Assembly: GCF_003967535.1 (NCBI RefSeq) | Contig: NZ_BIFR01000001.1 | Location: 49,493 to 113,492 of the forward strand | From: Tengunoibacter tsumagoiensis | GTDB lineage: Bacteria; Chloroflexota; Ktedonobacteria; Ktedonobacterales; Ktedonobacteraceae | Direction: 5' to 3' | Length of the DNA stretch: 64,000 bases | In this document: in pieces, positions 8,799-18,529 of the stretch | Layout of the letters: the number at the start of each line of letters is the position of its first letter | How positions within the stretch are numbered: the first letter of the stretch is position 1 | Translations under genes and position numbers: made by a program | The notes under the pieces: generated by a model | Database searches by the model: none | What the model saw: the letters and a program-made list of their open reading frames with translations, nothing else | Told to the model about the DNA's origin: nothing

Positions 8799-10211
8799 TC
8801 ACATCACACTGCTATGTTCAACACCCTTAGCCTGTCCGGCTTCTCTGGCCATACTGGCACGTACAGGAGCATCACTGATGACATCAATAACACCAGAATT
8901 CACCAGGGTGATATTCTGTTTGCGAGCCAGAAACTCCAGTTTTCCAATCATATTTTCAATGACGTGATCCCAGACAAACTGCTTTGCAGTATATTGTCCA
9001 GCTACACGCATACGCTCTTTCTCTTCTGGATGCCGATTCAGGTAAAGCAGATAGCCAACGAGCTCATCAGGATCATCGGTCTCGGTGACAATGGCATTCT
9101 CAAAAGAAACTGCATAATCTTCGCCCGTGGAGCCCGTGACAGCAATCCCTTGCGCAGCCATTACCTCTAACGCAACAAGACCAAATGGCTCGTGACCACT
9201 ATTCGCCAATGTAGCGTCCGCCGCCGCGTAGGTTGTACGCACAAACTCTTCGGGAAGGAAGAAACGCAGATTATAGATATCAGCCGGGCCAGCCTGCTCA
9301 ATCGCATCCAGACACTGGGAGAGCGTTGGTCGATGAGCAACGACGTCCTGAATATGCAGGCCACGATGATAGGCATGCCGGAAAACGTCTGCACCATGAG
9401 GCTCAATACCACCGCGCACAAATAAGGTCACTGGATGGCCGCTCTCTTTTAAACGTGCGACTGCCTCCATAGCCATAATCCAACGCTTGTCTGGATCAAA
9501 TCGACCAATCTTGAAGAGAAAGAGACGATTTGGATCACCCCGATGCGCAATAGTGCGTAAACGCTCAACATCTTTAGGATCGACGGGGTTGAGGTGACGG
9601 GATGGGATACCATTGGGGACGACAAGCGGATTGACTCCAAGATTCCACATTTTATGCTTCATATACTTACTAACGGTGCATAAGGTGGTGACAAAATTCA
9701 GTCGGCCCCAGTTCACCCTGTTCAACGACATCAGGCTATTCAGGTTCCAGAGCATCAGGACTTTATCGCGAACACCAAACCAGTGCAGGAGATCTGAGGT
9801 CAGACACATGACTTCTGAGGTATGCCAGTCTTCTCCCAATACAACCACGGTCTTGCCCTCAGCTACAGCAGGGCGCACAATATCCGTAAATATATGGTAA
9901 GGGACACTTTCGTTATAATCGTATAGCTTCTGCTCTTCACCATCATAGACACCGTTGGGATAATACTTACTTACCCACTGCGACCAGCGTTTCAGTATCA
10001 GGCGTCCATCCAGGCGGGTCTCAACCGCTGGCTTGTAGGGATCACCAATAAAAATGAGATGTGTGGTGTATCCCTGTGAGGCCAGCGCCTCACTCAGTTC
10101 GGTAACCCGGGTCCCCAATCCACCAGCCGTAGAATAGACATCGGGCCCTTCAAAACAGAGCAGAACAAATAGCGTATTCTCTGGTGATATTGCTCCGTCT
10201 AGCTTCATCAT
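8799..10211 (-). CDS. Glycosyltransferase, GT4/GT5 (glycogen-synthase-like) family
   Basis: A 470-residue GT-B-fold enzyme. The N-terminal half shows the glycogen-synthase-like loop STAGGLGTRVTELSEAL and VVVLGEDWHTSE. The C-terminal half carries FKIGRFDPDKRW and the nucleotide-sugar Glu motif GHEPFGLVALEVMA. Such enzymes transfer a sugar from a nucleotide donor to a glycan or small acceptor. The close pairing with a GH57 enzyme is a recurring arrangement for alpha-glucan synthesis or remodelling in bacteria; the acceptor cannot be read from sequence. Two consecutive ATGs (10209-10211 and the next) follow GAGGA. It is the first gene of a two-gene operon. Confidence 0.88.
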   Translation of the reverse strand: MMKLDGAISPENTLFVLLCFEGPDVYSTAGGLGTRVTELSEALASQGYTTHLIFIGDPYKPAVETRLDGRLILKRWSQWVSKYYPNGVYDGEEQKLYDYNESVPYHIFTDIVRPAVAEGKTVVVLGEDWHTSEVMCLTSDLLHWFGVRDKVLMLWNLNSLMSLNRVNWGRLNFVTTLCTVSKYMKHKMWNLGVNPLVVPNGIPSRHLNPVDPKDVERLRTIAHRGDPNRLFLFKIGRFDPDKRWIMAMEAVARLKESGHPVTLFVRGGIEPHGADVFRHAYHRGLHIQDVVAHRPTLSQCLDAIEQAGPADIYNLRFFLPEEFVRTTYAAADATLANSGHEPFGLVALEVMAAQGIAVTGSTGEDYAVSFENAIVTETDDPDELVGYLLYLNRHPEEKERMRVAGQYTAKQFVWDHVIENMIGKLEFLARKQNITLVNSGVIDVISDAPVRASMAREAGQAKGVEHSSVM

Positions 10212-11008
10212 GATAGATTGTCCTCATTCTTTTTTTTACTTGTTTGAGAAGGACAGGCTGAGCATCCTTCCTTGAACAATAGGCCAGCAGCACGCAATGC
10301 GAGAGACACTGAGTGTTGGCACTATGCGCGGAGCCTCGATATCGTAGAGGTCACAAACCCTGCAATGCCTTGCCATCGTTCTTCGGCTGTACTCCAGAGG
10401 CCTTGCCAGCAGCAGCAAGCAGACATGAAATACATCTACGTGTAGTATACCACGTTGCTCATAAAGAAACGTTAAGAAACGTCGTTCTCAATGCGAAGTA
10501 TAACATATACCTCCTCTCTTGGACGCGTTGCATTCCTTTACACACTCCCAGTCAACTACACTCGCTGTTTTCGATTCAGGCGGTTCTACAATATCTTCTC
10601 CGCAAACTCAAACATCTAAAAGGCAGATCCTTTCTTTCTTCTTAACGAGAAAGTCACCAGGAAAGTGTACGCTAAAGCCGATCAGGCAGACAATCTCCTA
10701 TGCTCGCGGCGAATGATGAGGCCCTCCCCCAAAAGAGGGAGAGAAAGATCCCGATCTCAAGCGATAACTTCTCACGCTCTATTCGTTACACTTTCCTCAT
10801 CAACAAGTTATGGACCCAAAAGGAGAAACAATATCAGACTCTCTCTTCGTGGTCAGCATCATTACACAGCGGCTCATCATCTGTTTACGCATCAACCAGG
10901 TTCATCCAGGCATACACTATCCACTCTATGAATAGCGCATCCGCTACATCTGTCACCGTTACCTTTTTTAGAAAGTTGTTCAGTTTCATATACCAGGGAT
11001 GAATAATA
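10212..11008. other. Gene-free divergent intergenic region
   Basis: About 800 bp between the leftward glycosyltransferase and the rightward MMPL gene. Open frames of 60-110 codons exist, but none has a convincing start, composition or motif. A candidate leftward promoter is listed separately. No RNA gene was recognised. Confidence 0.5.
10444..10482 (-). promoter_or_regulatory. Candidate extended -10 promoter with upstream direct repeat for the glycosyltransferase operon
   Basis: On the minus strand TGG-TATACT (10444-10452) is a good extended -10 element. Just upstream, AAGAAACGT occurs twice (10464-10472 and 10474-10482) with a 10-bp period, one helical turn, which suits an activator or repressor site. 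No clear -35 is seen. The promoter would leave a leader of roughly 230 nt. Confidence 0.4.
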
Positions 11009-13330
11009 ATGGAGAACAATACTCAACAGGATTCTCTTGCCCAGGAGGCACATAATCCGATCAAACAACGTAGTGCTAACAGACTTGGCCTGGCTTATGC
11101 CCGCATTATTTATCGTGTGCGTTGGCCAATGCTGCTCCTCTGGCTCATTATCCTGGGCCTGAGCCTCCCTATGTTGCTCAACTTAGGCTCTGTTTTACAG
11201 GGAAATACCTCGATCGACAATACCAGCGAATCCAATCAGGTTGATCAGTTAGTCCAACAAAAACTCAATCGACCAGGTGCTCAACTCCTGGTCGTCTTCC
11301 AGGCGGAGACGATGCTGGTCAGCGATGCACGTTATCAACATGAGCTCCAGGATTTCATCACTCAAGCCAGGAGCTTTCCCCATGTCAGCAGTATTGAAAA
11401 TGGGGGGACTGGAAAAGATGGCACAAGCACCTATCTTGTGGTCAATTTTGATAAAAATAATACGATCGATAGCCAGTTGGGCGATTTTCAAAAGCTTGTC
11501 CCTCAGGGAAGCGCTGCCACGCCTGCTCATGCGTATGTGGCAGGAGCAGCTAAAAGCAATCAAGAATATATTACGACCTTGCTTAAAGAGACCGCCAGGT
11601 CAAAAGCCATTGCGCTACCGATCGCTCTCATTGTACTGTTGATTGTCTTTGGCTCACTTGTTGCCGGGCTTATGCCTCTCTTGCTGGCCATTACTTCGGC
11701 TATTGTTTCACTCGCTCTTATTACGGTGATTGGTCACTATATCTCCACAAATGTCTTTATTATTAGTGTGGTTTCTATCACTGGATTGGGAATCTCTATC
11801 GATTATAGTCTCTTCATTGTACGCCGCTTCCGCGAAGAATTGGCGCGCAGCAACAATAATGAAGAGGCGATTATCTGGACGATCGCTACGGCAGGGGAGG
11901 CAATTCTCTTTAGTGGGCTGACGGTAATGATTGGTTTTACGGGCTTGCTGGTCTTACACGTCAGTTTCCTTAACTCCTTTGGTCTGGGCGGACTGATAGT
12001 AGTAGGCTCCGCAGTCTGTGCAGCTCTGACGCTGCTCCCGGCGATCTTGAGCATTCTGGGGAGGCGAGTTGATGCATTACGCATTCCGTTCCTGAGCCGT
12101 TTCGTGGGTGTGGCCCCCAGGAAGAGTGCTGGTCAGGACGTCTCGCATGAGGTTCGCCAGAGCTTCTGGCATTACTGGGCTCTGAGTATCATGAAACATC
12201 CTCTACTGGTGTTAACTGTTGTCACGCTTGTTCTCCTGACGTTAGGCTGGCCTATCTTCTCACTGAATATTGGGACTCCTGATACCAGTGCTCTTCCAAA
12301 GGGAACGGAGTCACGTCAGGCGTATGATATTCTCTCCGCTCAATTCTCCTCTTTTAGCAATCGACCTGTGGAGATTCTGGTGCAGAGCTCTGATCATTCC
12401 AATATATTGAGCTCGCCGAATCTCGAGAAGGTTGCGAACCTGACCAACTGGCTACAAAAACAGGAACATATCACCAATGTCACAGGCTTACTCACCCCTA
12501 CCAGAAACACGCAATTAAACGAGCAGCAACTCATGGTGCTCTATAGCACTGGCACGTATCAACAGCAACCTGCTCTGGCTCAATTTGTGGCTGCTACCAC
12601 GGCTGATGATACAACCCTGCTTAGTGTAGAGAATAATACGCAGATTGATAGCAGTGCTGGAAAAGCGTTGATTACGCATCTGCGCAGTGACCATACGGCT
12701 GCGGCTCAAGGCTTACGTGTTCTGGTTGGTGGTTATCAAGCCAGTAGTCTGGACTTTACGAATTCTCTCTATACAAATTTTCCGCTTGCAATCGCTTTTA
12801 TCCTGGCCTCAACCTTCATCTTGCTGGCTATTATGTTCCGCTCAATTCTGATCCCTCTCAAGGCGATTATTATTAATCTGCTCTCAATTGGGGCTGCCTA
12901 TGGGGTACTGGTCTTTGTCTTCCAATGGGGTAATTTTCAGTCGGTACTAAACTTTACGCCCAATGGCTTTATCGATAGTCCAGTTCCCATCCTGCTCTTC
13001 TGTACGCTCTTTGGACTTTCAATGGATTATGAGGTCTTCCTCTTGAGTCGTATCCGCGAAGAGTGGCTCCATACGGGTAATAATACGCAGGCAGTGGCCT
13101 ATGGTCTGGAAAAGACTGGCGGCACAATTACCAATGCCGCTCTCCTCTTTCTATTGATCTCGGCCTCGTCGATCTTCTCATCCCTAATCACGACCCAGGA
13201 ATATGGGATCGGCTTGACGGTAGCCGTTCTGATCGACAGTACTATTATCCGCGTCCTCCTTGTGCCTGCAACGATGCGCCTGCTCGGTAAGTGGAACTGG
13301 TGGCTACCAGGGGCACGAACCATGTTATAA
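11009..13330 (+). CDS. MMPL-family RND transporter
   Basis: A 773-residue membrane protein with the two-fold RND layout. There is one TM near residues 30-50, a first extracytoplasmic domain (about 55-185), five TMs to about 350, a cytoplasmic loop, another TM near 400, a second external domain, and five C-terminal TMs. GLGISIDYSLFIVRRFREEL and FGLSMDYEVFLLSRIREEW are the paired MMPL motifs; the Asp-Tyr in each TM4/TM10-like helix is the proton-relay signature. These proteins export lipids, glycolipids or hydrophobic drugs using the proton gradient. The two-component pair starts 162 bp downstream on the same strand and may regulate it. The substrate is unknown. Confidence 0.93.
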   Translation: MENNTQQDSLAQEAHNPIKQRSANRLGLAYARIIYRVRWPMLLLWLIILGLSLPMLLNLGSVLQGNTSIDNTSESNQVDQLVQQKLNRPGAQLLVVFQAETMLVSDARYQHELQDFITQARSFPHVSSIENGGTGKDGTSTYLVVNFDKNNTIDSQLGDFQKLVPQGSAATPAHAYVAGAAKSNQEYITTLLKETARSKAIALPIALIVLLIVFGSLVAGLMPLLLAITSAIVSLALITVIGHYISTNVFIISVVSITGLGISIDYSLFIVRRFREELARSNNNEEAIIWTIATAGEAILFSGLTVMIGFTGLLVLHVSFLNSFGLGGLIVVGSAVCAALTLLPAILSILGRRVDALRIPFLSRFVGVAPRKSAGQDVSHEVRQSFWHYWALSIMKHPLLVLTVVTLVLLTLGWPIFSLNIGTPDTSALPKGTESRQAYDILSAQFSSFSNRPVEILVQSSDHSNILSSPNLEKVANLTNWLQKQEHITNVTGLLTPTRNTQLNEQQLMVLYSTGTYQQQPALAQFVAATTADDTTLLSVENNTQIDSSAGKALITHLRSDHTAAAQGLRVLVGGYQASSLDFTNSLYTNFPLAIAFILASTFILLAIMFRSILIPLKAIIINLLSIGAAYGVLVFVFQWGNFQSVLNFTPNGFIDSPVPILLFCTLFGLSMDYEVFLLSRIREEWLHTGNNTQAVAYGLEKTGGTITNAALLFLLISASSIFSSLITTQEYGIGLTVAVLIDSTIIRVLLVPATMRLLGKWNWWLPGARTML

Positions 13331-13492
13331 CAGCTTTTGTTCTTCTTTATTACGGAAACAATCACGGAAACACAATCACCCGGACCATGGGAGAGCCGCC
13401 AGACAACGGTAGAGCAATAAAACAGAAAGAGGTATACTTTATAAAGCCCATCAAAAATAGAACCAACAGGTACTTATGCCAGGAGAAATGGT

Positions 13493-15292
13493 ATGCTTCA
13501 GCTAGATGACAATGCTCTCCAACAATCAGGCTCTCCAACACGACATGCCACTTCACAGGGTGGAGTGGCACTTCAACTGTTTCTAAGCCATCTACTGGCT
13601 GGTGGTTTTGTGCTCATTGTCTGCTTCTCTGTTCATCAAATAAGCTTTTTACATCCTTACTCGTTCTTTATCGCACTTGCTGGCGCAGGCGTAGTAGGAG
13701 TATTGGCAACCTCCAACGTCCAATACAGCCTCTATCTTCTGGAGGTAACGCTCGGACAGCTCTCCCGCAATCAGCAGACCCTTACCAACAGTTCAGATGA
13801 TACGCGAAAAACTTTTGTCAGACGTTGGCCTCTTGGCCCATTATTTTTACGTCTGGACGCAACGGATCGACGCATGCAACGCTATACAAAGCATGAGTTC
13901 TTAACCAATGAGCTGCGCGAAAAAGCTTTACAACAGGCGAGCGAGGCCGCTGCTCAGGACGAACGAAATCGAATTGCACGTGACCTTCATGATTCAATCA
14001 AACAGCAGATCTTTAGTATTAGCGTCAGCGCTGCTGCTGCAAAGGCTCTCTGGCAAGGCGAAGATTCCAGAGACGCAAAGGAAGCGGTCGAAGATATCCA
14101 GCGGAGCGCCAAAGAGGCGCAGGTTGAGATGCAGGCACTTTTACAACAGTTGCGGCCAGCTCCGCTCGAAAACGCGAGTCTGGTCGAGGCTCTCAATGTT
14201 CAGGCGCAGGCACTGGGCTTTCGCACTGGTGCTCAGGTGCATGTACAAATTGGGGAGTTACCAGGCAATGACCGTCTCCTGCCAGGCACTCAGGAGACGA
14301 TCTTTCGCCTGATTCAAGAGGCTTTTGCCAATATAGCCAGGCACGCACGAGCGCAGACGGTCTGGCTGAAGCTAAGTCTTAAGGGACAGACGCTCTCGAT
14401 TGAGGTACATGATGATGGACGAGGCTTTGATAGTACACAGACGCACCAGGGGATGGGACTGAACAATCTTCGTGAACGCACACAAGAGATTAATGGAACG
14501 CTGGAGATCACTAGCCAGCCAGGGTTGGGAACCAGGATTATCATCACAATCCCTCTCCTAGACATGTTATCTCATCCTGAAGAAGTTGCACACCAACACT
14601 ATGAACTTGCACGAGCCTCTGAACTCTCGAATCGTGGCTATCAGCTATGCACAAATATGTCACTCATAGGCATGGCCCTGGCAGGCATGGCCATCGTTTT
14701 AGATCTTCCCTGGAGTATTGTTATTCTCGTGGGACTCATCGCTATCTATGGTTATAGTAGTGGCCTTTACTACCGGATTCAAGTAACATTCAATCCAGTT
14801 GCAGAAAAAAGGCAGATCCTTGTCAGCAAACGTCAACAATACAGATCCGGCCTTAGTCTTATGCGCTTCTTTGGCATCTGTGCCTGGTATGGTCTGACAC
14901 TGGCAGGTATACTAAAAACCGGTCCTGGTTGGTGGATACTGGGGGCCATTATTAGTATCTTAGTCGGCATTATTCAGATCACTCGTCGACGCTATTATCT
15001 TGACACAGAACACTATTATCAACTGCTCTCAATACAAGAGCTTCAGTGGGAGTTGGAGAGGCATCGACAGACAATAACACGCTCGATTATTGTCTGGTTC
15101 AGTATCGGCATCTCCGGGCTGTTATTGAATTACCGTCTCTTTCTCTTTCCCATCATGACTATTGCTCAAAAAACGGCCTATGGTCTGGCATTTATTCTCC
15201 TTATTCTGGGAATTGGTTTATTCTTTGAATATCAACAGACACAGCGCTGGTACTGGACACTCATTCAATCCAAAGCACACATGGAGGGATAG
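13493..15292 (+). CDS. NarL-type sensor histidine kinase with a C-terminal membrane domain
   Basis: A 599-residue protein. Two TM helices lie near residues 30-48 and 56-76. A HisKA_3 dimerisation domain with DERNRIARDLHDSIKQQIF follows (phospho-acceptor His166), then a HATPase domain with EAFANIARHA and HDDGRGFD/GMGLNNLRER. Unusually, about 230 residues follow the kinase core and contain four to six further hydrophobic helices (from about 385 to 590). The start ATG has an AGGAG site. The response regulator begins 7 bp downstream. The C-terminal membrane region may be the real sensor or a partner interface. MMPL neighbours suggest envelope or drug stress, as in LiaRS-like systems, but that is inference. 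Confidence 0.9.
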   Translation: MLQLDDNALQQSGSPTRHATSQGGVALQLFLSHLLAGGFVLIVCFSVHQISFLHPYSFFIALAGAGVVGVLATSNVQYSLYLLEVTLGQLSRNQQTLTNSSDDTRKTFVRRWPLGPLFLRLDATDRRMQRYTKHEFLTNELREKALQQASEAAAQDERNRIARDLHDSIKQQIFSISVSAAAAKALWQGEDSRDAKEAVEDIQRSAKEAQVEMQALLQQLRPAPLENASLVEALNVQAQALGFRTGAQVHVQIGELPGNDRLLPGTQETIFRLIQEAFANIARHARAQTVWLKLSLKGQTLSIEVHDDGRGFDSTQTHQGMGLNNLRERTQEINGTLEITSQPGLGTRIIITIPLLDMLSHPEEVAHQHYELARASELSNRGYQLCTNMSLIGMALAGMAIVLDLPWSIVILVGLIAIYGYSSGLYYRIQVTFNPVAEKRQILVSKRQQYRSGLSLMRFFGICAWYGLTLAGILKTGPGWWILGAIISILVGIIQITRRRYYLDTEHYYQLLSIQELQWELERHRQTITRSIIVWFSIGISGLLLNYRLFLFPIMTIAQKTAYGLAFILLILGIGLFFEYQQTQRWYWTLIQSKAHMEG

Positions 15293-15299
15293 ATACAAC

Positions 15300-15959
15300 A
15301 TGGCCGATCCAATTCGTATCGTTCTGGTCGATGACCATCATATTGTGCGGCGTGGCCTCCAGAGTTTCTTCAAAGCCTTTCCCGATCTGGAGGTTGTAGG
15401 TGAGGCAGGGAACGGAGAAGAAGCCTTGCAAAAATTAGAAGGCTGGATGCCTGATGTTATTATCATGGATATGCTGATGCCAGGGGGGATAGATGGCATT
15501 GAAACAATTAGACGTGCGCGGCTACTTCTTCCCAATACTCGGATAGTCGCCTTAACCAGCTATACCGATGAATCACGCGTGCTGGCAGCTTTGCGTGCTG
15601 GCGCAATTGGTTATGTACGAAAAGATGCGGACCCCGATAGTATGCTCGCATCCATCCGTGCAGCAGCCCGTGGACAGTCCCTGCTTGATCCAGTTGTTGC
15701 TGGTGCCGTCATGCAAGAACTACTAAACAACGGTAAACATACTGCTGAACTCACAGAACGTGAGCAAGAAGTCCTGCGCCAACTCGCCCTTGGTCGCACC
15801 AATCATGAGATTGCTCAGGCCCTGATCGTCAGTGATGAGACGGTAAAAACCCATGTTGGCAATATTTTGACCAAGCTGCAACTGGCCCATCGCACTCAGG
15901 CTGTTATCTATGCTCTGAAAAAAGGGTTGATCTCATTGGATGAAATTGATCTACAGTAG
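15300..15959 (+). CDS. NarL/LuxR-family response regulator
   Basis: A 219-residue protein starting at ATG 15300; the open frame extends further upstream, but that part overlaps the kinase gene in another frame. The receiver domain shows Asp11/Asp12, phospho-acceptor Asp57 in VIIMDMLMPG, a Thr/Ser in ALTS and the conserved Lys in YVRKDA. The C-terminal LuxR helix-turn-helix reads LTEREQEVLRQLALGRTNHE then VSDETVKTHVGNIL. It follows the kinase gene with a GGAGGG site overlapping the kinase stop, so the pair is co-transcribed and coupled. The likely target is its own operon or the MMPL gene. Confidence 0.94.
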   Translation: MADPIRIVLVDDHHIVRRGLQSFFKAFPDLEVVGEAGNGEEALQKLEGWMPDVIIMDMLMPGGIDGIETIRRARLLLPNTRIVALTSYTDESRVLAALRAGAIGYVRKDADPDSMLASIRAAARGQSLLDPVVAGAVMQELLNNGKHTAELTEREQEVLRQLALGRTNHEIAQALIVSDETVKTHVGNILTKLQLAHRTQAVIYALKKGLISLDEIDLQ

Positions 15960-16088
15960 AAGAGGCAGTCCATCAATAGTGAAAAACAGTCGTACAGCAT
16001 AGCATATTAGCCTGCACCTATCTAAGAATCATGATTATCTCTGTAATTAGAGTTAAAAATAAACCCTGAACATATGTAAAGGCTTCTT

Positions 16089-16135
16089 AGCAAAACAGAT
16101 TGGTTATTTTCTCAAATATACCAATCTGTTTTGCT
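16089..16135. terminator. Bidirectional terminator
   Basis: A perfect 15-bp stem (16089-16103 with 16121-16135), loop 17 nt, AAAA/TTTT in the arms. It lies between the convergent response regulator and PASTA kinase genes. Confidence 0.8.
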
Positions 16136-16180
16136 GCGTCTGATAGGAAAGACGCTGTCTGTATCTTCTAGAGCTTGCCG

Positions 16181-18166
16181 CTATTGGGACTGAGCAACTG
16201 GAATGGTACTGGAGGTCCCATTGACAGCCGGGCTAATCGAGACACTTGGCGTGCTCGTCGCGGTTGGGACAGCCGTGGCCGTTGGAGTTGGGGTAGGCGT
16301 CGCCGTTGGACTTGGCTTTACCGTTGGTGTCGCCGTTGGGAGTTGGGTCGGAGTTGCCGTTGCCCCTGCAGTCGGCGTCGGCGTTGGTGTTACCCCTGCT
16401 GTTGGAGTCACAATAGGCTGCTGACTATTGTAGTTCACCACGTAGAGGGTCACCGTCTGACCTTCCTGGAGGTCTGCACCACCTTCAGGATCGCTTCCAG
16501 TAACGATATTAGGGCCCTTCGTCTTATCCGTAGGCTTATTAGGATCTTCTGCCTCGGCAAATTTAATCCCTTGAGCAGTGAGTTCATCCTCAACAGCGGT
16601 TAGAGGACGGCCAATCAGATCCGTTGGAACCTTCAGTGCTGGCTGAAGCTCAACCAGGATAGTGCTCCCTTTAGCTGCCAATTCTTTGCCATTGGGCTCC
16701 TGTTTCTGAACCTTCCCTGAGCTCATATTATTCTGTACTTGCACCTTAAAGCCCTTAGAGGTTGCCAGAGTCACAGCAGCCTGATAATCCATACCCACAA
16801 GATTGGGGACCGGGACCTGCTGAGCCGTTACAGTGACAGTGGTACTTGAACCACTATGTCCGCCAAAAGGAAGTGGCAAAACCCCCAGTTCCACTGCGAG
16901 ATAGACGCTAAAACCCAATAATAACAACGTAGCCACTAGAATCAAGATTGTAATAATACCAGCAAGGCGAGATTCACGCTGTGTCTGGGCAGTGCCACTG
17001 TAAGCAATTGCATCTTTGGCAAATGGTCGTGTATCGGTTGATTCCGCTTGAGAGCCAGGGATATATGGCTGCTCACCCTCAGTAGTTACCCCGGCCTGAG
17101 TAGCAGAGAAAGCAGGCTCCAGCCCATACGTTCCGTTAGGGCCACCTTGCTGACCCGCATAATCCTGTGGGTAGCCATAGTTGGGGCCCGAGCCCTGGGC
17201 GGACGAGGCAGGGGTGGGACCAGAGATAGGGCGGAAATCTGCCCCCGAACGCGATCCATCTGGCAGCATCCCTGGTGTTGAGGTAAGCATTGAAGAGAGA
17301 CCAGCAGCAGCGATATTGCTGCCTAAAGGAGAACGAGCATCTTCCTCTCCCAACATTTCCAATGCACGAGCGAGCGTATTGCCATCCCGATAACGCATTT
17401 CAGGCTGCTTCTCCAGGCAGCGCAAGATAATCTTCTCAAGTGCAAGCGGAATATTAGGATTCATCTGACTGGGCGGAATAGGGGCATCTTGAATATGCTG
17501 CATAGCAACAGCTACAGGAGTATCGCCATCAAAAGGGGTACGACCAGTCAGCATCTCATACATGACAATACCCAGCGCATAAACATCGGCAGCCGGGCTT
17601 ACAATCTCGCCCTGTGCCTGCTCCGGCGCATAGTACTGAACGGTTCCCAGGGTCATCCCAGTGGTCGTCAGACGTTCATCATTAATATCTTTATAAACGC
17701 TGGCGATACCGAAGTCTGTGAGCTTAATCGAACCATCGCGACCAACCAGGACGTTCTGTGGCTTCACGTCACGATGAACAATATTACGGCGATGAGCAGC
17801 ACCTAATCCCAGTGCGACATCATGGGCGATAATAATGGCTCGATCCATCGCCAGGACTCCACGCGAACGCAGGTAGCGCCGCAGATCAGTCCCCTCAACG
17901 AGCTCCATCACGATGAAATAGTTTCCATCGCTCTGGCCATAATCATACACCTGCACGATATTGGGATGTTGTAAAGAGGATGCAGCCTTCGCCTCTCGCT
18001 GAAAGCGCGTCACAAACTTTGGGTCGGTGCTGTAGACTTCTCGCAGCACTTTAATGGCTACGACGCGGTCCATGCGCATATCACGTCCCCGGTAGATCGT
18101 GGCCATTCCACCACGCCCTATCGGCTCTTGTAATTGGTATCGCTCACCCAAAACTTCGATTTGCAT
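16181..18166 (-). CDS. PASTA-domain Ser/Thr protein kinase (PknB type)
   Basis: A 661-residue transmembrane kinase. The N-terminal catalytic domain has GRGGMATIYRGRD (P-loop), VAIKVL, IVHRDVKPQNVLV (catalytic loop), TDFGIA and YAPEQAQGE. A Gly/Pro/Ser-rich juxtamembrane linker precedes one TM helix near residue 405-430. Two PASTA repeats follow (starting VPVPNLVGMDY and VPTDLIGRPL), which bind peptidoglycan fragments in related kinases. The last 75 residues are a Pro/Thr-rich spacer. GGAG lies just ahead of the ATG at 18166, so I prefer it to the in-frame ATG at 18178. It would phosphorylate division or wall-synthesis proteins; the PP2C enzyme at the window start is a candidate antagonist. 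Confidence 0.94.
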   Translation of the reverse strand: MQIEVLGERYQLQEPIGRGGMATIYRGRDMRMDRVVAIKVLREVYSTDPKFVTRFQREAKAASSLQHPNIVQVYDYGQSDGNYFIVMELVEGTDLRRYLRSRGVLAMDRAIIIAHDVALGLGAAHRRNIVHRDVKPQNVLVGRDGSIKLTDFGIASVYKDINDERLTTTGMTLGTVQYYAPEQAQGEIVSPAADVYALGIVMYEMLTGRTPFDGDTPVAVAMQHIQDAPIPPSQMNPNIPLALEKIILRCLEKQPEMRYRDGNTLARALEMLGEEDARSPLGSNIAAAGLSSMLTSTPGMLPDGSRSGADFRPISGPTPASSAQGSGPNYGYPQDYAGQQGGPNGTYGLEPAFSATQAGVTTEGEQPYIPGSQAESTDTRPFAKDAIAYSGTAQTQRESRLAGIITILILVATLLLLGFSVYLAVELGVLPLPFGGHSGSSTTVTVTAQQVPVPNLVGMDYQAAVTLATSKGFKVQVQNNMSSGKVQKQEPNGKELAAKGSTILVELQPALKVPTDLIGRPLTAVEDELTAQGIKFAEAEDPNKPTDKTKGPNIVTGSDPEGGADLQEGQTVTLYVVNYNSQQPIVTPTAGVTPTPTPTAGATATPTQLPTATPTVKPSPTATPTPTPTATAVPTATSTPSVSISPAVNGTSSTIPVAQSQ

Positions 18167-18178
18167 AGCTCTCCGCAT

Positions 18179-18529
18179 TGTAAGGGCGCTTAGGGACGCC
18201 CTCCCTTGCCGATTGGGCGCGCATCTGTCTCAGCATGTCTCAGAGATGCTGGACAATGCATCGCCTGACTACAGGATGCCTTCGCTGAGTTCTCGTATCG
18301 TGAGAAGGGGACACCTCCTCCGCAAAAGGGCTAACCGATGGCACCGGGTTGACTATAAAATCTCCCCCTCATGGGGAGAGGGCCGTATGTCATGCATTGC
18401 GCCATTATTTTACCGTATTCTCTGCAAGAATGGAACAGTCTACAAGAAAGTAGGAGTTTCAAGTCCTTCTCTATTCTTCTCTTTAAGAAGAATGCACTGA
18501 CGACTTGCTCTGTCTCTTTCTACCCATGC
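18179..18529. other. Intergenic region between selB and the kinase gene
   Basis: About 350 bp without a convincing gene. It holds small hairpins: GGGCG/CGCCC just upstream of the kinase, a CTCCCC/GGGGAG hairpin near 18362, and an 8-bp ATTCTTCT/AGAAGAAT stem at 18473-18493 that might terminate selB. No tRNA-Sec was recognised here. Confidence 0.4.

Noticed and set aside
10313..11002. Two plus-strand open frames of about 100 codons
   Set aside because: No good ribosome site, no family motif, and amino-acid composition unlike the neighbours.
16203..16424. Plus-strand open frame with Val/Gly repeats and hexanucleotide-like repetition
   Set aside because: It is the reverse strand of the Pro/Thr-rich tail of the PASTA kinase; low-complexity coding sequence, not a gene or a microsatellite locus.
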